Of a stretch of 64,000 bases of DNA, positions 8,691-16,694 are shown in pieces. Origin of the DNA: Dyella sp. RRB7 (lineage in GTDB: Bacteria; Pseudomonadota; Gammaproteobacteria; Xanthomonadales; Rhodanobacteraceae). The notes beneath the pieces were generated by a model, which saw only the letters and a program-made list of their open reading frames with translations, was not told the DNA's origin and searched no databases. Each line of letters opens with the position of its first letter. Position 1 is the first letter of the stretch. The stretch lies in the NCBI RefSeq assembly GCF_022761115.1, contig NZ_JAKWJS010000003.1, positions 186,001 through 250,000 of the forward strand, written 5' to 3'. The translations under genes were made by a program, and so were the position numbers.

Positions 8691-10313
8691 CTAGTGTGCG
8701 GCGACTTTCGACGTCGACGGCGGCCGGGCCACGGCATACATCTCCCAGGCGATCTGCTTGAGCAAGGCCATGCGGTCGCTGCCCACCGCGTACAGATCGA
8801 AATGCGTCTTGCCCGGCAGGAAGCGGATATCCGACTGCGCATGCAGGCCGTCGAGCACCGCCTTCAAACGATGCGCCGCGCCATCCAGGTAGAACGTGTC
8901 GGCGGTGCCCACGATGAGATGGATCTTGCCGTCCAGGTCAGGCGCCAGCTGCGGCCAGTTCGCCTGCAGCAGGTGGGCGATGTCGTAATGGTCGCGCCAG
9001 TAGGCCACCACATTGGCGTCGACATCGCCGGTGTCGCGATCGAAGAACGGCACCGGCCGGCCATCCTCGCCGCGCGGCGAGAACACCCACTCGAACGAGG
9101 CGATCTGTCCGCCATAGCTGCCCAGCGTCCGCTCCATCTGCGAAAACTGCTGGAACGTGGCCACCACGGCGCCCTTGTCGCGCACCAGCGGGTACGGCGA
9201 ACCGTCCGCCTTGCGATAGACGTTGGCATGCGGCGCATACAAATCCACGCCGGTGAAGTCGTGAAAGTCACTCGGGTCGGGCGAGGTGGACCAGGTGCCG
9301 CCGAATACTTTCGGATAGCGCGTCTGCAGCCACAGCGTGGCCCAGCCGCCGGACGAATGGCCGTTGAGGAAGCGACCGCTGGCCTTGCCATCCATCAGAT
9401 AGGTCGACTCCAGCTGGGGAATCAACTCCTCGGTGAGTGCCAGGCCCCAGGGTCCGTTGTTCACCGAATCGGCGAACTCGTGCGTGCCGGTGGGGCTGGC
9501 TTCGTCCAGGTAGACCCAGATCATCGGCGGCATCTCGCCCTTGCTCATGGCCAGCCAGGTGCTGGCAATGCCCTTGGCGAAGTGATCCCGCCCACCACCG
9601 AAGCCATGCGTGAAGTAGACCACCGGATAGCGAGCCGTGCCCTTGGGATCGTAGCCCGGCGGCAGCAGTACGAAACCACGCATATGGATGGGGCGCCCCC
9701 AGAACGCGGACAACGCCGGGCTGACGAAATCCAGGTCATCGGTGTGACGACGCGCCTCGGGCAAGGCATCGCGCAGCTCCGGCGGGGTCGACGAAGGCAA
9801 TGCCCATGCGTCTGGCGCCGGCAGCGTCGTGGTGAGCTTCAAGCTGGGCGTGCGGGTCGCGGGCAGGTGCAGTTTCACCACTTCGCTGAGCAGATCGCCC
9901 GCGCCACGGCCGGTGTAGTTGTAGCTGTGATTCGTATCGAGCACCGCTTGCACGTAGTAGTCGCCGGGCGGAAGTTGCGCGAGCGGATGCGGATACGCCA
10001 TGGCATCGGCGCCGATATCAACGCCCTGCCCCGGCACCAGGCGACTCACCTCCTCGCCCACGATGCTGACCTGGTCGGGCGCCAGGGGACTGGCATCCAC
10101 CTCGGTGACCTTGCCATCCTTCGCGGAAGCTTCGGCCGTCTTGGCGTCCACCGCAAATACCAGCAGGCGGCCGGATACCGGCTGGCCATGAGGCTCGGCG
10201 ACATCCACGTGAAATCCATGGGCCGCCGACGATGCCTCGCGGCACGTACAGCCCGTGCCCAGCGCCAGTCCAAGACCCAGCAATGCGGCCAGGGTGATTC
10301 GATACGTCCGCAT
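8691..10313 (-). CDS. lipoprotein esterase-D-type alpha/beta hydrolase
   Basis: Predicted membrane-anchored or exported esterase of 540 residues. The N-terminus resembles a lipoprotein signal (LALGTGC, Cys near residue 22). About 190 residues of beta-rich sequence follow. Then comes an esterase-D/enterochelin-esterase-like hydrolase domain (about 215-520) with nucleophile motif GHSSGG near residue 318 and a late His in GKTHFD. AAGGGG eight bases upstream supports the ATG at 10313. The gene starts 41 bases after the serine hydrolase stop on the same strand, so the two are likely co-transcribed. The substrate is unknown. Confidence 0.82.
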   Translation of the reverse strand: MRTYRITLAALLGLGLALGTGCTCREASSAAHGFHVDVAEPHGQPVSGRLLVFAVDAKTAEASAKDGKVTEVDASPLAPDQVSIVGEEVSRLVPGQGVDIGADAMAYPHPLAQLPPGDYYVQAVLDTNHSYNYTGRGAGDLLSEVVKLHLPATRTPSLKLTTTLPAPDAWALPSSTPPELRDALPEARRHTDDLDFVSPALSAFWGRPIHMRGFVLLPPGYDPKGTARYPVVYFTHGFGGGRDHFAKGIASTWLAMSKGEMPPMIWVYLDEASPTGTHEFADSVNNGPWGLALTEELIPQLESTYLMDGKASGRFLNGHSSGGWATLWLQTRYPKVFGGTWSTSPDPSDFHDFTGVDLYAPHANVYRKADGSPYPLVRDKGAVVATFQQFSQMERTLGSYGGQIASFEWVFSPRGEDGRPVPFFDRDTGDVDANVVAYWRDHYDIAHLLQANWPQLAPDLDGKIHLIVGTADTFYLDGAAHRLKAVLDGLHAQSDIRFLPGKTHFDLYAVGSDRMALLKQIAWEMYAVARPPSTSKVAAH

Positions 10314-10354
10314 AATGGCTACCCCTTGTGTGGTCGAGTCCGCTTGGCGCGGGC

Positions 10355-12010
10355 TTACTCTGCCTTGGCGGCGTGGTCACCGGTCACCGGCGACAGCCGC
10401 AGATCCTGGAAGTCGAAGCTGAAATCGGTCAGCGGCGACACCGGCTGCATGCGCACCTCGCGCACCTTGCCATCCGCGTCGAGCGCATAGCTGACGAATG
10501 CATCGGCGTTGAGCGCGCGATCATCCCAGCGCACGATGAAGGTGTCGTGCTGCCACGGTTCCATCGTGCCTACCAGCTGCGCCGTCTTGGCGAAACGCAA
10601 GCGCAGCTTGCCGCCCTGCTGGCTGACCACGATGTCGCCGTACCAGGGATCGCGGAAGGTGCCGGCATAGCCGGCCAGCGGCAACGATGGCTTGCCGCTC
10701 TTGTCGCGCACGGCCTGATGTTGCTTCCAGCTGTCGTCGGCGTTGGCCTCGGATTTCTTCACCGCGGCGGCATAGGCAGCCACCCAGTCCTTCTTGTCCT
10801 TGCCCAGGTAGGCATCGAGCACGCGGTAGGTCACGGCATTGAATGCCGCGCCCGATTCCTGGTTGGTCAGCACCACCACGCCCAGATGCAGCTCGGGCAC
10901 CAGGGTGACGCGCGACACCATGCCCGGCCAACCGCCGGTGTGCCACACCAGGCGCTGGCCGCGATAGTCGGACAGGAACCAGCCCTCGCCATAGCCGGCA
11001 AAGTTCGGCCTGGATTCCTTCAATTCCGGCACCGGCGGTTCGGCAATCTTCATCGGCGTGAGCATGGACCACATCTGCTTCTGGCTGTCCTCGGAGAACA
11101 GCGGCTTGCCGTTCGGCAGTTTTCCGGCAGCCAGTTGCACGTTCATCCACCTGGCCATGTCATGCACGCTGGCATAGATGCCACCGGCGCCGGAGTTGTT
11201 CGACCAGGCCATCGGTGGCACCGGCTTGAGTTCGCTGAAGTTGAACTTGGCGTGCCCCATCGCCGTGTCCATGCCGGGCTTCAGCGCGGTCATGTCGACC
11301 AGCGACTCGTCCATGCCCACCGGCTTGAAGATGCGCTCGCGAATGAAGTCCGCATAGCTCTGCCCGGACACCTGCTCGATCACCAGCGTGGCCACGGCAA
11401 ACAGGATGTTGTCGTAGGCGTAGGCGCTGCGGAAACTGGTGGCGAGCGGCACGTTGCGCAAGCGCTGCACCACTTCCTTGGTGGAATACGACGTCGGCGG
11501 CCAGTACAGCAGGTCGCCCGCGCCCAGGCCCAGGCCGCTGCGATGCGCCAGCAGGTCACGGATGCGCATCTCGCGCGTCACGTACGGGTCGGACATCTGG
11601 AACCACGGCAAATGGTCGATCACCCGATCGTCCATGTTGAGCTTGCCTTCCTCGGCCAGCATCTGCAGCGAGGCGGCGGTAAAGGCCTTGGTGTTGGAGG
11701 CGATGGCAAACAGCGTGTGCGCATCCACCGCGTCGGGCTTGCCCAGTTCGCGCACGCCGTAGCCCTGCTCCAGCACCACCTGCCCGTCCTTGACGATGGC
11801 TACGGCGATGCCGGGCACGTCGAACTGCTTGCGGGCGCTGTCCACATACGCGGCGAAATCCTGCAGCTGGGCCGGCAACGCTGGCTGTGCACTGCTGGCC
11901 GCCGCTGCGGGCGTCGGCACGGAAGCCGACGTCTGCGCCCACGCCGGTGCCGCAAGAACAAGCAGTACAAGACAACCCGCCAGGCGCGGGGACAGGGTTC
12001 GCTGGGACAT
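10355..12010 (-). CDS. beta-lactamase-fold serine hydrolase (class C/AmpC-like)
   Basis: Exported serine hydrolase of 551 residues. The signal peptide ends at AWA-Q (about residue 25). The penicillin-binding fold shows SxxK at 105-108 (SNTK), a YxN motif (YDN in YAYDN) and HTGG in place of KTG. The C-terminal extension (about residues 400-540) is beta-rich and resembles the DUF3471 domain that often follows this fold. HTGG is usual in esterase or D-amino-peptidase members rather than true AmpC, so resistance should not be assumed. The start at 12010 has AGGAG seven bases upstream. The next ATG up (12031) has none. Probably co-transcribed with the downstream esterase. Confidence 0.88.
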   Translation of the reverse strand: MSQRTLSPRLAGCLVLLVLAAPAWAQTSASVPTPAAAASSAQPALPAQLQDFAAYVDSARKQFDVPGIAVAIVKDGQVVLEQGYGVRELGKPDAVDAHTLFAIASNTKAFTAASLQMLAEEGKLNMDDRVIDHLPWFQMSDPYVTREMRIRDLLAHRSGLGLGAGDLLYWPPTSYSTKEVVQRLRNVPLATSFRSAYAYDNILFAVATLVIEQVSGQSYADFIRERIFKPVGMDESLVDMTALKPGMDTAMGHAKFNFSELKPVPPMAWSNNSGAGGIYASVHDMARWMNVQLAAGKLPNGKPLFSEDSQKQMWSMLTPMKIAEPPVPELKESRPNFAGYGEGWFLSDYRGQRLVWHTGGWPGMVSRVTLVPELHLGVVVLTNQESGAAFNAVTYRVLDAYLGKDKKDWVAAYAAAVKKSEANADDSWKQHQAVRDKSGKPSLPLAGYAGTFRDPWYGDIVVSQQGGKLRLRFAKTAQLVGTMEPWQHDTFIVRWDDRALNADAFVSYALDADGKVREVRMQPVSPLTDFSFDFQDLRLSPVTGDHAAKAE

Positions 12011-12150
12011 CGATCGGCTCCTGGGCAGCAAGGCCCAACACTATCGCGGCAAAGCCGCGCCAGGGCCAGCACTGGAAGTCATGTCCCGCGCCGCGCGCTC
12101 GACGGATACCCCATCGATGGAGATCATGTGGCGCTGACACGAGGACAAGC

Positions 12151-12936
12151 ATGAACGACTGGGTGGAATGGATCGCGACACACGCGCTGTCGCTATGGGC
12201 GGCACTGCTGGTGCTGGCGCTGCTGGCGGGTGATCTCGCCTGGCACTGGAACCGGCGCCAGCGCGAAGCCGCGCTCGCGGACGGACGTCACCCGGTGGTG
12301 ATCCGTGGACGCACGGCGGCCATGCTGCTGCTCGCCATGGGCCTGCTGTTTGCCGCGATTGCGCTGGCCATCGGCGCCCAGGCGGGTGACTGGCTGCCCA
12401 GCTTCGACACTGCATTGGCGCAGGACATCAGGGCCGGCATGTCCCCCGCCGTCCTGCGTGTCGTCGCGGCGGTTTCGCATCTGGGTGACCTGTGGTCGGT
12501 GGCTGCCGCCGCCGTGGTGGTGCTGGCCATCCTGCTGCTGCGCCGCCAGCTGCCGTTGGCGGCCAGCTGGACCATCGCGATGGCCGGCATCGTGCCGATC
12601 AACAGCGCACTCAAGGCATGGTTCCAGCGCCCGCGACCGCTGCACGACCACGGCTTCATCATGGAAAAAGGCTGGAGCTTCCCCAGTGGCCACGCCTTCG
12701 GCGCCATGGTGTTCTACGGCATGCTGGCCTATGTATTGCTGCGCCTGCTGCCGCTGCGCTGGCATCGCGCGGTGATTGCGGCGGCCGTCGCGATGGTCAC
12801 GGTGATCGGGGTGAGTCGCATCCTGCTGCAGGTGCACTACTTCAGCGATGTGCTGGCCGGTTATGCGAGCGGGCTGGCTTGGCTGGTGGTGTGCCTGGGC
12901 GCGGCGGAGTGGTGGCGGTTACGGCGCAAGGCCTGA
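12151..12936 (+). CDS. PAP2-family membrane phosphatase
   Basis: Membrane phosphatase of 261 residues. The PAP2 signature is complete: KAWFQRPRP (KxxxxxxRP), PSGH, and SRILLQVHYFSD (SRxxxxxHxxxD) at about residues 155-235, embedded among about six hydrophobic helices. Such enzymes dephosphorylate undecaprenyl pyrophosphate, phosphatidylglycerol phosphate or phosphatidate at the outer face of the inner membrane. Which one applies here cannot be told. The start at 12151 has GAGGA five bases upstream. It is divergent from the serine hydrolase and convergent with the E1 gene. Confidence 0.9.
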   Translation: MNDWVEWIATHALSLWAALLVLALLAGDLAWHWNRRQREAALADGRHPVVIRGRTAAMLLLAMGLLFAAIALAIGAQAGDWLPSFDTALAQDIRAGMSPAVLRVVAAVSHLGDLWSVAAAAVVVLAILLLRRQLPLAASWTIAMAGIVPINSALKAWFQRPRPLHDHGFIMEKGWSFPSGHAFGAMVFYGMLAYVLLRLLPLRWHRAVIAAAVAMVTVIGVSRILLQVHYFSDVLAGYASGLAWLVVCLGAAEWWRLRRKA

Positions 12937-13064
12937 GAGCACACCCTGCGCGCGAACACGGCATCGTCGTTGCGCAGGGCTGGCGCGCACAGGGTGCGGG
13001 ACTCGCCGTTATTCGGATGAATGGCGTGGCGCGCCGGAACCGGCCGGCGTCGCCACACCGTCGA

Positions 13065-15332
13065 TCAGGCCAGTTTGCGCGCCGCCGCGACCACGTCCGC
13101 TTCGCCCGGCAATACCAGCAGCGCCGCACCAGCCAGCGGCGTATAGGTGTCGGCGCCGACCACGCGCTGCAGCGGCGTGGCGCCGCTGCCGCCTTCCACG
13201 ATGGCCGTGATGATGCCCTCGCCCACGCCTGCGCTGCGACGGCCTTCGTCCAGCACGATGATGCGTTGGGCCGACCTGGCCTGCTCGGCGATGAAGGCAT
13301 CGTTGAGCGGCGCCAGCCAGCGCAGATCGATCACGCGCACTTTCCAGCCCAGCTCGGCCTCGATGGTTCGTGCCGCACGCAATGCCATCGGCACGCCATT
13401 GCCGAAGGTGAACACCACCAGGTCGTTCGCGCCTTCGTTGTACACGCGCCCCTCGCCCAGCGTCATCGCCTCGCCGGGTGCCGGGTACTCGAACTGCCAC
13501 TGGCCGTCGCCGGCTTCGTACAAGTCCTTGGTCATGTACAGCGCGATGGGTTCGAGGAAGGCGCAGACGCGGCCATCCACCTTCGCCAGCGCGGTCAGCG
13601 TGCGCAGCATGTTGGCGGCGTCATCGCCACGGCTGGGACAGCCCACCACCAGCCCCGGGATATCGCGCAGCGCGGCGATGGAGTTGTCGTTGTGGAAATG
13701 CCCGCCAAACCCCTTCTGGTAGCCCAGGCTGGCCACGCGCATCACGATGGGGTTGCGGTACTGGTCGTTGGAGAAGAACTGCAGCGAGGCCGCCTCGCCG
13801 CGGATCTGGTCGCAGGCGTTGTGGAAATACGCCAGGTACTGGATTTCCGGAATCGGCAGCATGCCCATGTTGGCGTAGCCCTGGGCCAGGCCGAGGATGA
13901 TCGTCTCGTCCAGCAGCGTGTTGAACACGCGGCTGTTCTTGAACGCCTTGTGCAGGCCCTTGGTGACCGTATACACGCCGCCCTTCTGCGCCACGTCCTC
14001 GCCGAACAGCAGCGACTCGGGATACTTCGCCATCACGTCGTGCAGCGCCTGCCCGATCTGGATGGCGAGGTGACGCGGCGGCTGTTTTTCCGGCAGCTTG
14101 TCTTCGCCACCGAAGGCGGCCACGCGGCGTTCGTGATAATCCGTACGCTGCGCCTCGGCCTTCACCGCGGCGGGGGTGTACGGCGCCAGCGGCTTCATCA
14201 CTTCCGCCAGCGTGGACAGGCGCGGACGACGATCGGCGTCCTCGGCGGCTTCGAAGCAACGCTTGCGCGTGGCCTCGTACAGCGCGAGCAGCGATTCGCG
14301 CGTGTACAGGCCCGAGGCCAAGGCGATCTCGGCCGAACGCAGCAGCGGGTCGCTCGCTTCCACCGCGAACAGTTCTTCCACGCTGCGCCACTCGATTTCG
14401 AAATCGGTACCGGCGTGGCCCATCACGCGAGTGGTGCGCAAATGCAGGAAGGTGGGGCGACGCGTGCGGCGGCAATGCTCCACCGCTGCCTGCACCTGGG
14501 CATAGCCGGTGGCGAGGTCGAGGCCATCGGCAAAGAAATAATCGAGATCGGCACGATGACGGAAGTTGTTGGCTACCCAGCCGTTCGGCGTCTTCACCGA
14601 GATGCCGATGCCGTTGTCCTCGCACACGTAAAGCACCGGCGCGGGCAGCTTCTGGTAAGCCGTCCACGCGGCGGCATTGAACGCGGTCTGCGCGGTGGCG
14701 TGGTTGGACGAAGCGTCGCCGAACGAGCACACGGTGATGCTGTCATCGGGAATCGGCAGCGCGTGCCCGATGCGGCGTGCCTGCTCGATGGCAATGGCGG
14801 TACCCAGCGCCTTGGGCAGGTGCGAGGCGATGGTGGAGGTTTGCGGCAACACCCACAACGGCTTGCTGCCCCACACCTTGTGGCGGCCGCCGGAGGCGGG
14901 ATCTTCCATGCTGGCGGCGAACGACAGCGCCGAATCCATCACCGGGTCCATGCCGGGCAGCTTGCGGAAGCGCTCGGCCATGAAGCCGCCGGAGCGGTAA
15001 TGCAGGAACGCCGGATCGGTATGCCGGGTAAGCCGCGCCACCATCGCGTTGCCTTCATGACCGCTGGAGCCGATGGTGTAGAACACCTTGTTCTGCACGC
15101 GCAGCACGCGCGCCATCAGGTCGAGGTGACGGCTGATCAGCTGCGATTCGAGCAACTCGCGGAAGCCCTGCGCATCGAGCGTGCTGCCGGGCAACACCGG
15201 CGCATGATCGCCCTGCGGCGCATGCACTTCGCCCTGCCACAGCTGCACGAACTCGGTGAAGTTCTGGTCGACGATCTCGGCGCGATTGAAGCCTTTGTGG
15301 CGGGCCGTGAGGGCATACGGAATGGCGGTCAT
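13065..15332 (-). CDS. fused 2-oxoacid dehydrogenase E1 (alpha + beta)
   Basis: Thiamine-diphosphate enzyme of 755 residues joining E1-alpha (about 60-385) and E1-beta (about 405-755), which are separate chains in branched-chain and pyruvate dehydrogenases. The alpha half has the ThDP motif starting GDASSNH near residue 203 and closing with CEDNGIG about 30 residues on. The beta half shows LFGEDVAQKGGVY and the C-terminal transketolase-like domain with RVIDLRWLAPL. Expected to decarboxylate a 2-oxoacid and pass the acyl group to an E2 lipoyl protein, but no E2 or E3 gene is in the window. Branched-chain 2-oxoacids are the best guess from family resemblance. Confidence 0.85.
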   Translation of the reverse strand: MTAIPYALTARHKGFNRAEIVDQNFTEFVQLWQGEVHAPQGDHAPVLPGSTLDAQGFRELLESQLISRHLDLMARVLRVQNKVFYTIGSSGHEGNAMVARLTRHTDPAFLHYRSGGFMAERFRKLPGMDPVMDSALSFAASMEDPASGGRHKVWGSKPLWVLPQTSTIASHLPKALGTAIAIEQARRIGHALPIPDDSITVCSFGDASSNHATAQTAFNAAAWTAYQKLPAPVLYVCEDNGIGISVKTPNGWVANNFRHRADLDYFFADGLDLATGYAQVQAAVEHCRRTRRPTFLHLRTTRVMGHAGTDFEIEWRSVEELFAVEASDPLLRSAEIALASGLYTRESLLALYEATRKRCFEAAEDADRRPRLSTLAEVMKPLAPYTPAAVKAEAQRTDYHERRVAAFGGEDKLPEKQPPRHLAIQIGQALHDVMAKYPESLLFGEDVAQKGGVYTVTKGLHKAFKNSRVFNTLLDETIILGLAQGYANMGMLPIPEIQYLAYFHNACDQIRGEAASLQFFSNDQYRNPIVMRVASLGYQKGFGGHFHNDNSIAALRDIPGLVVGCPSRGDDAANMLRTLTALAKVDGRVCAFLEPIALYMTKDLYEAGDGQWQFEYPAPGEAMTLGEGRVYNEGANDLVVFTFGNGVPMALRAARTIEAELGWKVRVIDLRWLAPLNDAFIAEQARSAQRIIVLDEGRRSAGVGEGIITAIVEGGSGATPLQRVVGADTYTPLAGAALLVLPGEADVVAAARKLA

Positions 15333-15424
15333 GGTGTCTCGTCAACGAACAGCCGCGGTGGCGGCAATCAGGGAATTATCGAGTTGGGGACAACAAACGC
15401 GCCAGTATGGAGCGCGTGCATCCC

Positions 15425-15438
15425 CTCCCCACGGGGAG
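15425..15438. repeat. ctcccc/ggggag palindrome, copy 1
   Basis: Six-base arms with a two-base loop, in a stretch of the type cctctccccgtggggagagg that is a common interspersed repeat in Xanthomonadales. A second copy lies at 15577-15593. Confidence 0.6.
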
Positions 15439-15481
15439 AGGGTCGGAATGAGGGGTGGATACTCAACGTCACCTTGCCTCC

Positions 15482-15527
15482 CGTCATCCCGCGAACACAA
15501 CAAAAGGGGGCAAGAGCGAAGATGACG
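15482..15527. repeat. long tcatcc/gatgacg intergenic repeat, copy 1
   Basis: Terminal inverted arms cgtcatc / gatgacg flank a core that shares 18 identical bases (caaaagggggcaagagcg, 15501-15518) with the repeat at 30737-30783. It is a degenerate member of the palindromic intergenic repeat class and lies in the gap between the E1 gene and the nucleotidyltransferase gene. Confidence 0.7.
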
Positions 15528-15569
15528 CTGCGGTATGCACAGCGTTCCCGCGAATATCTGCCCTTCACC

Positions 15570-16064
15570 TCAGTGTTCTCCCCGGTGGGGAGAGGAAGCC
15601 AAAGCGCGCAGCGATGCGGCGCGGCGTCGATCCTTGTCGCGCCCGAAGCTTTCCAGCAGGCGAATCTGGTCGGGAATCGAAGGCACCGGCACCGCCAGGC
15701 CATTCAAGCCGACCAGCGTCAGCCGTCCCGCCTTTACCGGTTGCCAGCCGTTGCCGGCATGGAGCTGCAGCCCCCCCATCACCTCGACCGGCAGGCCGGG
15801 AAAACGGAAGCGCGCGAAGTGCGAGCGAAAACGATCGGCATCGGCCGGCTCGTGCGTGGACTCGCGCCGCGATGCCCATAGCAGCATCAGGCGCTCGGCA
15901 TCGTCGCGCGATACCAGCACATCCACGTCCGCCACGCCCACCTCGGCGCCGACCAGCAACGCCGCCGCACTGCCCAGCAGGCACCATGGCTCGACGCAAT
16001 GCACATGCAGCTCGGGCACGATCTCGGCCAGCGTGGCATACAGCGCGGGCGTGACGTGGCTCAT
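15570..16064 (-). CDS. small nucleotidyltransferase-fold protein
   Basis: Protein of 164 residues with the start of a minimal nucleotidyltransferase domain: LLGSAAALLVGAEV then VADVDVLVS, matching the GS-x(n)-DxD arrangement of the Pol-beta superfamily. This suggests nucleotidyl transfer or a related inactive fold; substrate unknown. Its ATG at 16062-16064 overlaps the stop of the upstream GNAT gene (ATGA), so translation is coupled. The last residues (SPHRGEH) and stop are encoded by a tctcccc/ggggaga palindromic repeat at 15577-15593, so the natural C-terminus may have been altered by repeat insertion. Confidence 0.72.
   Translation of the reverse strand: MSHVTPALYATLAEIVPELHVHCVEPWCLLGSAAALLVGAEVGVADVDVLVSRDDAERLMLLWASRRESTHEPADADRFRSHFARFRFPGLPVEVMGGLQLHAGNGWQPVKAGRLTLVGLNGLAVPVPSIPDQIRLLESFGRDKDRRRAASLRALASSPHRGEH
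15577..15593. repeat. tctcccc/ggggaga palindrome overlapping a gene end
   Basis: Seven-base arms around a ggt loop. It lies inside the last codons of the nucleotidyltransferase gene, five bases before its stop codon in minus-strand reading. Same family as 15425-15438. Confidence 0.65.
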
Positions 16065-16603
16065 GCGTGGCGGCTCCGCCACTCGTCGCGGGTCTGGCCC
16101 CAGATGTCGATGGGCACGGTTTCGAACGGCGGCGGCAAACGACCTGAGCCACGGAACCGCGAACCGAGCTTGCTTGCCAGGGCCTGCGAAGGTGCATTGG
16201 CGGGGTCGATGCTGTGGATCACCTCGTCCCAGCCCAGCCGGTCGAAGGCGAAGTCCATGCATGCGATGGCGCCTTCCAGCGCATAGCCCTTGCCCCAGGC
16301 ATGCCGCGCCAAGCCCCAGCCGACTTCGCGGCCGGGCCAGCCGTCGGGAAACCACGGCCCCATGCGACCGATCCAGCGGCCGCTGCTTTTCTCGATCACC
16401 GAAAACATGCCAAAGCCCTGGACGGCCCAGGCGCCGACCATGGTGAGAAAGCCGCGCCAGGCTACCGCGCGTGGCTGCACGCCGCCGATGAAGCGCGCGG
16501 ATGCCTCATCGGCCATGTTGGCCGCCCACCCGTCGAAATCCTCGCCTTGCGGCGGGCGCAGGATGAGACGATCGGTTTCGATGCGGATGTCTTGCCAGCT
16601 CAT
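16061..16603 (-). CDS. GNAT acetyltransferase (RimJ/RimL-like)
   Basis: Acetyl-CoA-dependent N-acetyltransferase of about 180 residues. TDRLILRPP near the N-terminus is the usual RimJ/RimL opening. EVGWGLARHAWGKGYALEGA carries the acetyl-CoA pyrophosphate loop (GKGYA), and SIDPANAPSQALASKLG is the late conserved helix. The ATG at 16603 has GAGG upstream, while the upstream in-frame TTG at 16612 does not leave room for one. The substrate may be a protein N-terminus, a small amine or an antibiotic. Its stop overlaps the start of the nucleotidyltransferase gene, so the two are translated together. Confidence 0.85.
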   Translation of the reverse strand: MSWQDIRIETDRLILRPPQGEDFDGWAANMADEASARFIGGVQPRAVAWRGFLTMVGAWAVQGFGMFSVIEKSSGRWIGRMGPWFPDGWPGREVGWGLARHAWGKGYALEGAIACMDFAFDRLGWDEVIHSIDPANAPSQALASKLGSRFRGSGRLPPPFETVPIDIWGQTRDEWRSRHA

Positions 16604-16627
16604 GCCGTGCAACCCTCGTCACGCACC

Positions 16628-16671
16628 CCACGCATCGTCATCCCGGCAAAAGACGGAATGACGATGCGTGG
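16628..16671. repeat. 18-bp-stem hairpin of the tcattcc family
   Basis: Arms ccacgcatcgtcatcccg and cggaatgacgatgcgtgg differ at one position and flank eight bases. It lies between the glutaryl-CoA dehydrogenase stop and the GNAT start, both on the minus strand, so it may also stop or attenuate read-through. Confidence 0.75.
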
Positions 16672-16694
16672 ATGCCGTGAGTCACCAAGGAGGT

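Noticed and set aside
10355-12010. AmpC beta-lactamase resistance gene
   Set aside because: The third motif is HTGG instead of KTG, the protein is much longer than AmpC with a C-terminal extension, and no ampR is adjacent.
15570-16603. GNAT plus nucleotidyltransferase pair as a toxin-antitoxin module
   Set aside because: The GNAT is of the RimJ/RimL kind rather than a TacT-type toxin, there is no RHH/HTH antitoxin, and the nucleotidyltransferase does not show a MenT/AbiEii context.
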